Assembly: GCA_002634385.1 (NCBI GenBank)
Contig: NSJL01000002.1
Span: 62,001 to 126,000 of the forward strand
Direction of reading: 5' to 3'
DNA: 64,000 nucleotides
Origin: Nitrospira sp.
GTDB taxonomy: Bacteria > Nitrospirota > Thermodesulfovibrionia > Thermodesulfovibrionales > Dissulfurispiraceae
Notes under the pieces: model-generated
What the model was told of the DNA's origin: nothing
Database searches by the model: none
Seen by the model: the letters and a program-made list of their open reading frames with translations, nothing else
Made by a program: the position numbers and the translations under genes
In this document: positions 9,717 to 18,003 of the stretch, one piece after another
Position numbering within the stretch: position 1 is the first letter of the stretch
Layout: each line of letters starts with the position of its first letter

Positions 9717-10447
9717 AATTTCACCCGTACGATGCCCGGAGTCTCAAGAAGCCCGACCACCTCTTTTCTGGATATTTCGCAGTACACCCGGGCGCTCCCG
9801 CCCACCGTCGCATCACCCTTGAGCTGCCCCTGTGTGGACACCACCACATTCTCTCCTTCTACGATAACCGTGACCTTCTGTCCTCTCTTTACGCCTCCCT
9901 GCGGGGCGAAATACGCCGTCCTCAGGACAACCCCCTGCCCGATATTCGACCGGAGGGCCCTCCCCCCGATCTCTTTTTCGTCAGTGATCGCCCCCACCGG
10001 AAGCCGCGAGCTCTTCTGTCGCACCGCGATGAAATCGCCCTCCGACAGGAGACTTCCGGCTGCAAGGGGTTTCGAGGAGATGAGGATGTCTACCATACTG
10101 TCATAAAGTGCCTCGACGGAGACGTTCCTCGTCCCCCCTTTCGTATCCGTAAGGGCAACGGTAAGGGCAACCTTATTGCGCCCCACGTACCCGTTCATGG
10201 TCACGCCGTCGATACGATATTCCTCACTGGTACCGAGCCCCTCACTTCCCCTGGTCACCCGCATCCTTTCGAGCTCCACCTCCCCCGAAAGGGACTTCTT
10301 CAACTCCGCCGCTACCGCCTGCCGTATTTCCTCCATGAGGGCCGTCCGCGTCCCAGCCTCTCCCCTGCCGCCGAAAAGGCAAGCAACAAGCAGAAGACAG
10401 CAAAAAAGGAACTGGAGGACCCTCTTTCCACCCCGTACGCTTTTCAT
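9713..10447 (-). CDS. flgA: Flagellar P-ring assembly chaperone FlgA
   Basis: 244 residues. FlgA is a periplasmic chaperone that helps FlgI polymerise. A signal peptide is visible at the N-terminus (VLQFLFCCLLLVACLFGGRGEA). The C-terminal two thirds form the SAF domain: LAAGSLLSEGDFIAVRQKSS, then LRSNIGQGVVLRTAYFAP and VIVEGENVVVSTQGQLKGD. Placed between flgG and flgH with short or overlapping junctions, as in many proteobacterial-type flagellar operons. Confidence 0.93.
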   Translation of the reverse strand: MKSVRGGKRVLQFLFCCLLLVACLFGGRGEAGTRTALMEEIRQAVAAELKKSLSGEVELERMRVTRGSEGLGTSEEYRIDGVTMNGYVGRNKVALTVALTDTKGGTRNVSVEALYDSMVDILISSKPLAAGSLLSEGDFIAVRQKSSRLPVGAITDEKEIGGRALRSNIGQGVVLRTAYFAPQGGVKRGQKVTVIVEGENVVVSTQGQLKGDATVGGSARVYCEISRKEVVGLLETPGIVRVKL

Positions 10448-10451
10448 GGGA

Positions 10452-11240
10452 TTACCTCTTCAGGGAGGACGAGGTCTGGAGCATCTCGTCGGAAGCCTGC
10501 ACCGCTTTCGAGTTCATTTCAAAGGCCCTCTGCGCAACGATGAGATTGGCGAGCTCCTCCACCACATTGACATTGGACATCTCGAGAAACCCCTGGCTCA
10601 AGGTCCCCCGTCCCTCCGTTCCCGGCGTTCCGGTAACGGGCTGCCCCGACGAGTTCGTCTGGATATAGAGATTTTTTCCCATGGACATAAGCCCGGCCGC
10701 ATTGACAAAGCGTGCAATCTCGATAGTGCCGACTTCGACGGGGGTGGTGTTGCCGGACTGCAGGACCGTCACACGGCCGTCGGACCCGACGGTGATCTGC
10801 GTTGCATCCGACGGGATGGTAATTGCCGGTTCGAGGGAGTACCCGTCCGAGGTAACGACTCTGCCGTCACTATCGGTCTTAAAGGCGCCCGCCCGCGTAT
10901 AAGCGATGGTCCCGTCAGGCCGCGTCACCTGAAAGAAACCGTCCCCCTCGATCACGAGATCAAGAGGGTTGTTCGTATTCGTGAAATCGCCCTGCGTAAA
11001 GAGCTTTTGCACTGCAACGGATTTCACCCCGAGACCCACCTGTATTCCGGAGGGTATCTGGGCTCCCTCCGCCGAAGGGGAGCCGGGATTGCGGAGTGTC
11101 TGGTAGAGCAGATCCTGGAAATCGGCTCTCCCCCTCTTGTAGCCCGTCGTGTTCACGTTGGCCAGGTTGTTGGCGATGACATCCACATTAAGCTGCTGTG
11201 CGTGCATCCCCGTTGCTGCGGTAAAGAGCGATCGTATCAT
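10452..11240 (-). CDS. flgG: Flagellar distal rod protein FlgG
   Basis: 262 residues, the standard FlgG length. Seen: [55 protein letters not shown] and the C-terminal [20 protein letters not shown] with VQASDEMLQ. FlgG builds the distal rod that crosses the periplasm. A strong ribosome site (AAGGAGGAA) precedes the start. It is the second gene of the flgF unit. Confidence 0.97.
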   Translation of the reverse strand: MIRSLFTAATGMHAQQLNVDVIANNLANVNTTGYKRGRADFQDLLYQTLRNPGSPSAEGAQIPSGIQVGLGVKSVAVQKLFTQGDFTNTNNPLDLVIEGDGFFQVTRPDGTIAYTRAGAFKTDSDGRVVTSDGYSLEPAITIPSDATQITVGSDGRVTVLQSGNTTPVEVGTIEIARFVNAAGLMSMGKNLYIQTNSSGQPVTGTPGTEGRGTLSQGFLEMSNVNVVEELANLIVAQRAFEMNSKAVQASDEMLQTSSSLKR

Positions 11241-11283
11241 TCTTCCTCCTTAAACTGCCTGCTTCTTTCCCGAAAACCTCCCG

Positions 11284-12009
11284 TTACACTTTGGCGATAT
11301 CGGTAACCGTCCGTGAAGCAAGCTCGTCAAAATTCTTTATAATCCTCTGTGCCGCCTCGTACTCTCTCATGGCATGGATGATGCTCACCATTTCAATAAC
11401 AGGGTTGACATTGGACAGCTCAAGGGTCCCCTGCAGCACCTCGCCGTCCGTATCGCCCGCCTCTTTTCCCGAGAAAAGCGAGCTGCCGACATGCCTGGGA
11501 GTATCGACTTTCACGACTTTCAGTTTTCCTACCGGCGAGTTTCCGGAATTGACCGTACCGTCGGGAGATACGGTCACCGGGCCGCCGTCGTTGATACGCA
11601 GGGGCCTGTCTCCCGTATCGAGCACCTTCTGTCCGCCTGCGGTCACCAGGTACCCTTCGCTGTCCAGGCTGAAAACACCGTTTCTCGTGTAAAGAGTCCG
11701 TCCCTGCCCCTCCACCGCAAAAAAGCCGTTTCCGCTGATGGCAAGATCGAGGGGATTCCCCGTCGATTTCATGATGCCCGGAGATTCATCGACGAACATC
11801 TTTCCGGAATCTATTGTCATCACCCGTGCAGCTGGATACAGGGAGGCGGCCTTCTGCATATCACGGGCAACAACCGAATAGGAACTGGCGGAAAAGGACT
11901 CTCTCTTGTACCCGATGGTACTGGCGTTCGCCAAATTATTGGCGATGGTGTCCAATTCCCGACTCCTGAGAGTTGCCCCGGACATCGCTACATACATTCC
12001 CTTGTGCAC
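11284..12009 (-). CDS. flgF: Flagellar proximal rod protein FlgF
   Basis: 241 residues from a GTG start with AGGGGG about 7 bases upstream; the next in-frame ATG is at 11997. The open frame runs on to 12177, but the added residues are unlike any rod protein and cross the sigma-54 promoter at 12067-12083, so that longer start is rejected. Seen: GMYVAMSGATLRSRELDTIA, NLANASTIGYKRESF, NPLDLAISGNGFFAVEGQGR and LELSNVNPVIEMVSIIHAMR. FlgF forms part of the proximal rod; the paralogous FlgG follows directly. Confidence 0.92.
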   Translation of the reverse strand: MHKGMYVAMSGATLRSRELDTIANNLANASTIGYKRESFSASSYSVVARDMQKAASLYPAARVMTIDSGKMFVDESPGIMKSTGNPLDLAISGNGFFAVEGQGRTLYTRNGVFSLDSEGYLVTAGGQKVLDTGDRPLRINDGGPVTVSPDGTVNSGNSPVGKLKVVKVDTPRHVGSSLFSGKEAGDTDGEVLQGTLELSNVNPVIEMVSIIHAMREYEAAQRIIKNFDELASRTVTDIAKV

Positions 12010-12066
12010 TGCATAGCCCCCTTTCCTTGCGTCAGCGCCTTCGACAGGTAAGGCTCCCCTTGATAG

Positions 12067-12083
12067 TTGCAATATTGATGCCA
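12067..12083 (-). promoter_or_regulatory. Candidate sigma-54 promoter of the flgF-flgG-flgA-flgH-flgI-flgJ unit
   Basis: Minus-strand sequence TGGCATCAATATTGCAA. It matches the consensus TGGCACG-N4-TTGCW with the GG and GC elements exactly 10 bases apart. Predicted transcription start is near 12057, giving a leader of about 48 bases to the GTG start of flgF. Confidence 0.75.
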
Positions 12084-12185
12084 GAGAGAGTCGCCCACCC
12101 CGTTCCCTGCCCGCCCTTCGAAAGCAAGGAGGCCGGAGAGGGAAGAGTGGCGCTACCGGCAGGAAAAAATTTCCCATGCGGGAAA

Positions 12186-12214
12186 ATTATACCTTTTTGA
12201 CACCAGGGTGTGCA
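12186..12214 (-). promoter_or_regulatory. Candidate sigma-70 promoter upstream of flgF
   Basis: Minus strand: TGCACA, 17 bases, TATAAT. The -10 is perfect and the -35 matches 4 of 6. The -35 lies inside the right arm of the palindrome at 12205-12224, so this promoter, if real, was partly supplied by that repeat. Confidence 0.35.
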
Positions 12215-12224
12215 GGCACACCCT
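12205..12224. repeat. Perfect 20-bp palindrome related to the 62 kb element
   Basis: AGGGTGTGC, two bases, GCACACCCT: a 9-bp perfect stem directly after the methyltransferase stop codon. The AGGGTGTG/CACACCCT arms match the ends of the element at 62158-62340 and the hairpin at 62140-62157. No T-run follows, so it is not a classical terminator, though it could still slow transcription or protect a 3' end. Confidence 0.7.
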
Positions 12225-12226
12225 AC

Positions 12227-12967
12227 TTATCGCTTTGCGAGGAAGACTGCCCTGCCGATGGCAAGGTGTCCCGGCATTTTCAAATCATGGCGGGTATCAT
12301 AATGAAAAACTTCCCGGAAACCACTTCGCCTCAACACGGACAGCACCTCTTCCGGTGAGTAGCACCTCTGATAGAGCGTGACGTCGGATCTTTTCCATCC
12401 CTCTTCCAAAAGGAAAAGGGTAAGCCGGGTCACCCCTATCCGTGCACGGATATCATAGCCCCCGTTGATAATACAGACATGGTCATCCCTGACAATCGAC
12501 GCCGACTTGTGCCACTGCGTCTCGAACGCCTCTTTCATATTCAGGTCGAAGAGAAAAAAACCGTCCTCTTCCAGGGAGTCGAAAACATTCTTGGATACCC
12601 TGCTCAGCTCCTCCCGGCTCATCATGTGATTCATGCAGTCGAAGGTGGAAACAACGGCATTGAACGGCAAGGCTACCGAAAAATTCCGTGCATCCGCCAG
12701 GATGAATTCTCCTTCGGGCATTCTCTTTTTTGCGTAGAAAAGCATTTCTGCGGAACCGTCAATTCCGACCACTTCATAGCCCCGCAACGCCAATGTCTCC
12801 GCCAGACGTCCCGTGCCGCAGCCGAGATCAAGGATACGGCTGCCCCGGGGCAGCTTATGCAGCAGCAGCGTGTCGAGAATAAACAATGCCTGATCATGAA
12901 AATCAAAATAGTTTTCGTAAAACCAGGCGAAAGGATTATAGGCATCACTTTTTCCGGCAGTGTCCAT
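12227..12967 (-). CDS. Class I SAM-dependent methyltransferase, substrate unknown
   Basis: 246 residues. Rossmann-fold methyltransferase: motif I ILDLGCGTGRLAETLALRGY at about 43-62, an acidic residue binding SAM in VVGIDGSAEM, and a motif II-III region FILADARNFSVALPFNAVVS followed by FDCMNHM. Proteins of this shape methylate small molecules, lipids or proteins; the sequence does not tell which. It stands alone between the flgF unit and the repeat-rich intergenic region, so no flagellar role is implied by context. Confidence 0.85.
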   Translation of the reverse strand: MDTAGKSDAYNPFAWFYENYFDFHDQALFILDTLLLHKLPRGSRILDLGCGTGRLAETLALRGYEVVGIDGSAEMLFYAKKRMPEGEFILADARNFSVALPFNAVVSTFDCMNHMMSREELSRVSKNVFDSLEEDGFFLFDLNMKEAFETQWHKSASIVRDDHVCIINGGYDIRARIGVTRLTLFLLEEGWKRSDVTLYQRCYSPEEVLSVLRRSGFREVFHYDTRHDLKMPGHLAIGRAVFLAKR

Positions 12968-13976
12968 CGCTCACCTCCCTCTCAAACGGTCAGCAGGTAT
13001 CTACGGTTGCTCTTCCCTATGCATCTCATTGTAATGTAAGCTGTTCTAAGCTGCTTCTTTCTTCTGCTTTTATTGTAGGGTATTATCCTCTCTCATTCAA
13101 CAAACAATGCCGGTGATGAGGACGCAATCAAAACCGGCAGCATAAAGAAACTCTCGGAGGAGAGAGAGGAGGCAGGGGGAGGAGCGATATCGAATAGGCA
13201 GCCTTAGGTATGGGGCAAGGGGGCACCCTCTTTCTTTGCGAGTGAATTCCTCCCTGTACTCAGGGGATCTCCTCATTCCCCTCCCTCGAGGGGAGGGGAG
13301 AAAGGGGAGGGTGTCCTGGCCCCCTCTGCTATTCCAGACACTCGCTGCAGAGAAGAGGATACCCCCTCTGTCCCCCTATGTCTGTCTGTTTCGGAATCCG
13401 TCACCCCGGAGAGAGTCAGAATCCCTCAAAGCCGTCACCCCGGCGAAAGCCGGGGTCCAGAGTCTTTGAACCGGAGTCTTTCGGAAAAGGACTGGATCCC
13501 GGCTCAGAAGATCCGCCGGGATGACGACAGAAACACACGACTCCTTCCCTCGTCCTCCCCCGAAAGGAATGCGTGTGAAGTGAGTCTGAGGGATGAAGGA
13601 GAGGAGGGGAGTTCTGAGCGGACCTTAGCTCTTGTTCGTCTCCTCTCTTCGTGAAACGGAGTGGCCACCACAGTGCATGTTTGAGCGGAAGCGAGTTTGC
13701 GCTGTGGTAACGGAGTGAGCGGTAGAGAGGCAGAACAAGAGGTCGGGGAGTGAAGGACTTCACGACTCCCCTGACACAGAGGAGAGAGGTCAGAGGAGAG
13801 CCTACCCGGAGGATGCGAGAATCAGACAACAGAGAGACTCGATGGAATACCATGATCCTGTCGCATTGCAAGGACATCGAATCCCCCTGCCCCGACCCTC
13901 CCCGACAGAGAGCGCATTATCAGAGAGGCGCACAGAGAGGATAATACCTTTCAATTTTGAGAAACTACCGTTCCCT
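12968..13976. other. Intergenic region of about 1 kb, gene-free and repeat-rich
   Basis: No convincing gene. It lies upstream of the methyltransferase and downstream of the UPF0182 gene. It contains the dispersed repeat described at 13202-13787. The frames that stay open here translate repeat palindromes and resemble no protein family. Confidence 0.75.
13202..13787. repeat. Dispersed intergenic repeat, copy 1
   Basis: Shares its beginning (CCTTAGGTATGGGGC, then TTTCTTTGCGAGTGAATTCC) with 28657-28708. It also shares a later block (CTGTTTCGGAATCCGTCACC, then CGGCGAAAGCCGGGGTCCAG) with 28887-28927, and possibly an end (CGACTCCCCTGACACAG) with 28996-29011. The GGCGAAAGCC and CCGG...GGATGAC parts are short hairpins of the kind found in many copies in bacterial genomes. 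The interior differs between copies. Boundaries are by eye. Confidence 0.65.
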
Positions 13977-16667
13977 CTATTCTTGCCGCGCCATTCTCCT
14001 CAGGATCTGCTCCAGCTGTCTGAGGTTCTCTCCGTACCCGGCCCAGTCTCCCCGCCGCATGGACTCATTTGCCCGCTCATATACCCGCATCGCTTCTTTT
14101 GCGAGCCCGGGTACAGAGCCACCGGGAGTTTCGACCACTTTCTCCCTTGCCTGCGGAACAACCCTCCTTCCGCTGAACAACCGCTGGAGGCCGAGTTCCA
14201 GGTTCTCTTCCATAACGACATTGTTCTCATAGGCGAGGATGACCCTCCTCAGCTCAGGCAATCCCTTATCCTCGGCAGCAAGGTAGAGAGGCTGAACATA
14301 CAGAAGAGATCCCTCTATGGGGATAACGAGAAGACTTCCCCGGATAACCTGGGAGCCGCGCTGTCCCCACAGGGTCAACTGCTGCGCTATGTACGAGTCC
14401 TGGTCGATGCGTGCATCGATCTGTTTCGGTCCGAAGACGAGCCTGTCCCTCGGGAACGTATAGACGATCAGTTTCCCGTAATTGGGTTCGTCACAGCGCG
14501 CTGCAAGCCATGCCGCAAGATTGTCCCTTTTGGAGGGGGTATAGGGGAGCAACAGGATATACTCCTCTTTCTTCTCTCCGGGTAGCTTCATTATGGTGTA
14601 ATAGGGCTCTATGGCTACCTTGCCGTACGTGGGCAGCTCCCACAGGTCTTCCTTATTGTAGAACACCTTCGGATCGGTCATATGGTAAGACGAGTACATC
14701 TGGGCCTGCACCTGGAGAAACCCCTTCGGGTACCGTATATGCTTCCTCAGGTCATCCGGCATCTGCGGGAGCGGCTTGAAGAGCCGGGGGAAGATGGAGC
14801 GATAGACTTTGATCAATACGTCATCCGGGTCGCTTATATAGAAATCGACAGTGCCGTTATAGGCATCCACCACCACCTTCACGGAATTCCTGATGTAATT
14901 ATAAGGAGCGTTCCTGCCCAGGGGGCTTGAGTAAGGGACCCTGCCCGAGTAGGTATAAGCATCCAGGATCCAGAACAGTTTCCCTTCGTCAGAAACGACG
15001 ATGTAAGGATCTTTATCGTAAAGGAGAAAGGGCGCCACCGTGCGCACTCTCTCTGCAATGCTCCTTTTATACAGGATCTTGCTTTGGGGGGTGATGTCCG
15101 AAGAGAGGACGAGTTTTGCCGTCTTTACTTTCATGGCGAAGACCGCTTTCCTGAAGAGCGACGACAGCCCGATACCTCCTTTGCCCGCATATGAAGTGGA
15201 GACATTCCCTTCCGAAGTCGGATAATTGAATTCCGGGACGTTCGTCTTCACCACCACATAATCGCTCGAAAGCTCGCCGTAATATATCTCCGGTCTCGTA
15301 ACTTTCACCGTCCCGGAGGAGACAGGAGGTATATCCTTGATGAGAAATTCAGGAAGCCCCTCTCCCGATATCCTGCTAACCGGCCCCATGGCAATGCCGA
15401 ACCCGTGGGTGAAGACCATCCGCTCATTGATCCATGATTTGCTCGGGAGGTCGTTATAAGAGAGCTCCCGCGGGGAAAGCATCACCTGCATGTATTCGCC
15501 GTTTATGGTATAGCGGTCATTGTCGACATCGACGAATTTATAATAAGTCCGTATCTGCTGCAGCTGACTGTATGTCCGGAGGAGGGGAGAGTCATCCCAC
15601 AGCCTGATGTTTTTGATGGTCGCATTGTTCCTTTCGATATCGCCCGAGGTCAGAGTGTAGGAGACGTCGAACGGCCTGACCTCTATTCCTTCCAGGTCAT
15701 AGCCGAACCGGGTGAACTTGATATGGTGCTCTACGAATTTCCTTTCGAGCGCAAGCTCATTGGGGGTGACTTTCAGGTTCTGGAGCAGCGAAGGATACGC
15801 CATAAACCCCGCCAGATACACCAGGGCGGTAAGGAGCAACGGGAAGGCCGCTATTTTCCACGCCCCACGGGAGACTCCTACGAAGAACAAAACACCGCTT
15901 GCGGCGGTCAAGACGCTGAGGAGCCGCAAGACGGGGAGCCTGGCATGTACATCCGTATACCCGGCGCCGGTGATTATCGTATGGGAGGAGAGCAGGAGAT
16001 GGAACTGATCAAGATAAAAACCGGCAGCCGCAACAATGATGAGCAGTCCTGTAAGGATGCTGAGGTGTTTCTTCGCTCCCGGGTCGATGGAGACGCCCGT
16101 CCCTTTCGGCAACATGCCCCCCCTGATGAAGTAGCTGACCGACACGAGGAGCAGCGCTGCAAAAAGGAGAAAGCCGGTAAGCCCTCTGATGGCGTCAAGC
16201 AAGGGGAGTTGGAAGAGATAGAAACCGATGTCCCTGCCGAAGACAGGATCGATTACCCCCATTGCAATACGGTTTTGAAAAGACAGGACCTCTTCCCACA
16301 GGGAACTGCCCGCCGCCGCGCCGATGAACGCGGCTGCAACACCTGAAAGTACGGTCAGGGGTTTGTTCCACCTGCTTAAGCGCCCTATGTCCAGGGCAAC
16401 TCTTTGATTGTCAAAAACGAGCAGGTGAAGGGGAGAGATCCGGTTTCTGTTCGCAATGATGATGTTCCCTGATACAAGGACAAGCGCAAAGAAGCCGCCC
16501 GCAAGGCCGAGGAGTGCCCTGGTGGAGAGGACCTTGGTGAAGACATCAGCATAGTCAAGCTCAGAGAAGAAGAGCCATTCCGTGTACAGGTCGATTATGA
16601 TTGCACCGCCTGATATGGTAAGAAAGAACGCCAGGACGAGGAGCCAAACAGCTATCCTGTTCTTCAT
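13977..16667 (-). CDS. UPF0182 family integral membrane protein
   Basis: 896 residues, normal for UPF0182 (COG1615), a family without an assigned function. The first 300 residues carry about seven hydrophobic segments: MKNRIAVWLLVLAFFLTISG, LLGLAGGFFALVLVSGNIII, LTVLSGVAAAFIGAAAG and others. A long soluble part follows, with GRVPYSSPLGRNAPYNYIRN, VDAYNGTVDFYISDPDDVLI and YPKGFLQVQAQMYSSYHMTD-type family motifs. The C-terminal 60 residues are a charged helical tail (EAMRVYERANESMRRGDW). It is separated from its neighbours by 131 bp and about 1 kb, so it is probably its own transcript. Confidence 0.9.
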   Translation of the reverse strand: MKNRIAVWLLVLAFFLTISGGAIIIDLYTEWLFFSELDYADVFTKVLSTRALLGLAGGFFALVLVSGNIIIANRNRISPLHLLVFDNQRVALDIGRLSRWNKPLTVLSGVAAAFIGAAAGSSLWEEVLSFQNRIAMGVIDPVFGRDIGFYLFQLPLLDAIRGLTGFLLFAALLLVSVSYFIRGGMLPKGTGVSIDPGAKKHLSILTGLLIIVAAAGFYLDQFHLLLSSHTIITGAGYTDVHARLPVLRLLSVLTAASGVLFFVGVSRGAWKIAAFPLLLTALVYLAGFMAYPSLLQNLKVTPNELALERKFVEHHIKFTRFGYDLEGIEVRPFDVSYTLTSGDIERNNATIKNIRLWDDSPLLRTYSQLQQIRTYYKFVDVDNDRYTINGEYMQVMLSPRELSYNDLPSKSWINERMVFTHGFGIAMGPVSRISGEGLPEFLIKDIPPVSSGTVKVTRPEIYYGELSSDYVVVKTNVPEFNYPTSEGNVSTSYAGKGGIGLSSLFRKAVFAMKVKTAKLVLSSDITPQSKILYKRSIAERVRTVAPFLLYDKDPYIVVSDEGKLFWILDAYTYSGRVPYSSPLGRNAPYNYIRNSVKVVVDAYNGTVDFYISDPDDVLIKVYRSIFPRLFKPLPQMPDDLRKHIRYPKGFLQVQAQMYSSYHMTDPKVFYNKEDLWELPTYGKVAIEPYYTIMKLPGEKKEEYILLLPYTPSKRDNLAAWLAARCDEPNYGKLIVYTFPRDRLVFGPKQIDARIDQDSYIAQQLTLWGQRGSQVIRGSLLVIPIEGSLLYVQPLYLAAEDKGLPELRRVILAYENNVVMEENLELGLQRLFSGRRVVPQAREKVVETPGGSVPGLAKEAMRVYERANESMRRGDWAGYGENLRQLEQILRRMARQE

Positions 16668-16798
16668 TCTTTGTTTTCTCCTTGATGAATTTTTTTCATT
16701 ATTTCAATCGCAGTGCAGTACCGGGACGGCGTATCGATACATCAATTTGCCTGACCATGCAGTATCTCTTACATTATAATGCTCCTGACGCCCCTCCG

Positions 16799-17641
16799 CT
16801 ACTCCATCAGTTGCGCTTTTTGTTCGACGTACGCCCTCTTCAGTTTCTCCTGAAGCTCATTGAACTTCTCTTCCGCTATGCCGATGCGCTCCAGCTCGAT
16901 GGCAGGGACAGTAGAGGGCATCCTGAGCCCTATGCCGAGATTCAGGCACATCGTATCCGCTATCTTGATAATTTCGCAAAGGGTCTCATGAGTGTTGTCC
17001 TCAAAGGGCGGAAAACTCTCTGCATGGTGATATTCGATGACTACTTCGAGATTTTTGGGAAGTTTCCATTTCCGTGCGATCAGGCCCCCCACATTGCAGT
17101 GATTGAAACCGAGTATCTCATCCTCGACCCTGATGAAATGCTCTCCCTGCTCGTAGACGCTTTCTATGACGAGGGAATACGATTCCGCCATACTGTTGTT
17201 CAGGATGGTCTTCCCCACATCATGAATGAGTCCCGCAACCATCGCCTCCTCGGCAGGCAGCATCTGTGTCTCCATGGCAAGAAAAGAAGCGGCAAGGGAG
17301 ACGCCGAGACTATGCTCCCAGAGCTTCTGCTCGAAAAGTCCGAAGTTCCGGTGGAGGTCTTTCAGCGACGCGGCAACCACGAGAGACTTCATCGTGTTGA
17401 AACCGATGATGATGATCGCCGTGGAGACCGTGTCGATGCTCCTGCCCCTCCCGTAATACGGAGAATTCGCAATCCTCAGGAGACGCGTGGAAAAGGACTG
17501 GTCACGGGAGATGATCCTCTCCAGCTCGTTGATGGAAGAGTAGTCGTCGTTCATGAGATGCAGCACCTTCGTCGCCACCGTGGGCAGGCTGGGTACATCG
17601 ATGGTCTCCAGGATTATTTTTTCCAGTGTGTCTTCTCTCAT
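16799..17641 (-). CDS. HDOD domain protein
   Basis: 280 residues. HDOD is a non-catalytic relative of HD phosphohydrolases used in signalling. Seen: PSLPTVATKVLHLMNDD at the start of the domain, ISRDQSFSTRLLRIANSPYY, then AGLIHDVGKTILNN and the INHxxxG-like GFNHCNVGGLIARKWKLP. Start overlaps the preceding response regulator gene by 4 bp (ATGA). The order chemoreceptor, receiver, HDOD with coupled starts suggests one signalling unit at the end of the chemotaxis operon; output unknown. Confidence 0.9.
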   Translation of the reverse strand: MREDTLEKIILETIDVPSLPTVATKVLHLMNDDYSSINELERIISRDQSFSTRLLRIANSPYYGRGRSIDTVSTAIIIIGFNTMKSLVVAASLKDLHRNFGLFEQKLWEHSLGVSLAASFLAMETQMLPAEEAMVAGLIHDVGKTILNNSMAESYSLVIESVYEQGEHFIRVEDEILGFNHCNVGGLIARKWKLPKNLEVVIEYHHAESFPPFEDNTHETLCEIIKIADTMCLNLGIGLRMPSTVPAIELERIGIAEEKFNELQEKLKRAYVEQKAQLME

Positions 17642-18003
17642 AACGTCTCGAACTCCGTCAGAATGCTTTTGATTTCATCCAGCTTGAAGGGCTTGCCGAT
17701 CACCTTTACCCTCTCGTTTTTCAGGAATTCCTCAAGGTGCTCATCCAGGACCGCCCCGGTAATAAGGGCAAATCTCTTCGCGAGCCCGCCGTCCCTGCCC
17801 CTTATCTGCCGGTAGAGGAGGTCACCGGTGGTCCCCGGCATCAGGTAATCGCAAAAAACAGCCCAGTACCGGCTGTCCTCCACTGCCCGCATCGCCTTCT
17901 CACCCGACAGGAAAACGTCCGCCTCATACCCGAGGCTCCCGAGGAAAAGCCTCATCAGCTCCGCCACATCAGGCTCGTCATCAATGATCAGTACCCTGCG
18001 CAT
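17638..18003 (-). CDS. Stand-alone response regulator receiver protein
   Basis: 121 residues, a single receiver domain. Seen: IIDDEPD acidic pocket near residues 6-12, phosphoacceptor aspartate in VFCDYLMPGTTG, switch threonine in LITGAV and the conserved lysine in VIGKPF. There is no output domain. It is translationally coupled to the chemoreceptor gene upstream (TAATG) and the HDOD gene downstream (ATGA). It is unlike CheY in the region that binds FliM, so it may serve the HDOD protein instead of the motor (inference). Confidence 0.9.
   Translation of the reverse strand: MRRVLIIDDEPDVAELMRLFLGSLGYEADVFLSGEKAMRAVEDSRYWAVFCDYLMPGTTGDLLYRQIRGRDGGLAKRFALITGAVLDEHLEEFLKNERVKVIGKPFKLDEIKSILTEFETL

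Noticed and set aside
12010..12177. Upstream extension of flgF
   Set aside because: It crosses a sigma-54 promoter and has no similarity to rod proteins.
13416..13877. 153-residue open frame, minus strand
   Set aside because: It translates the palindromic repeat and has no domain, no ribosome site and odd composition.
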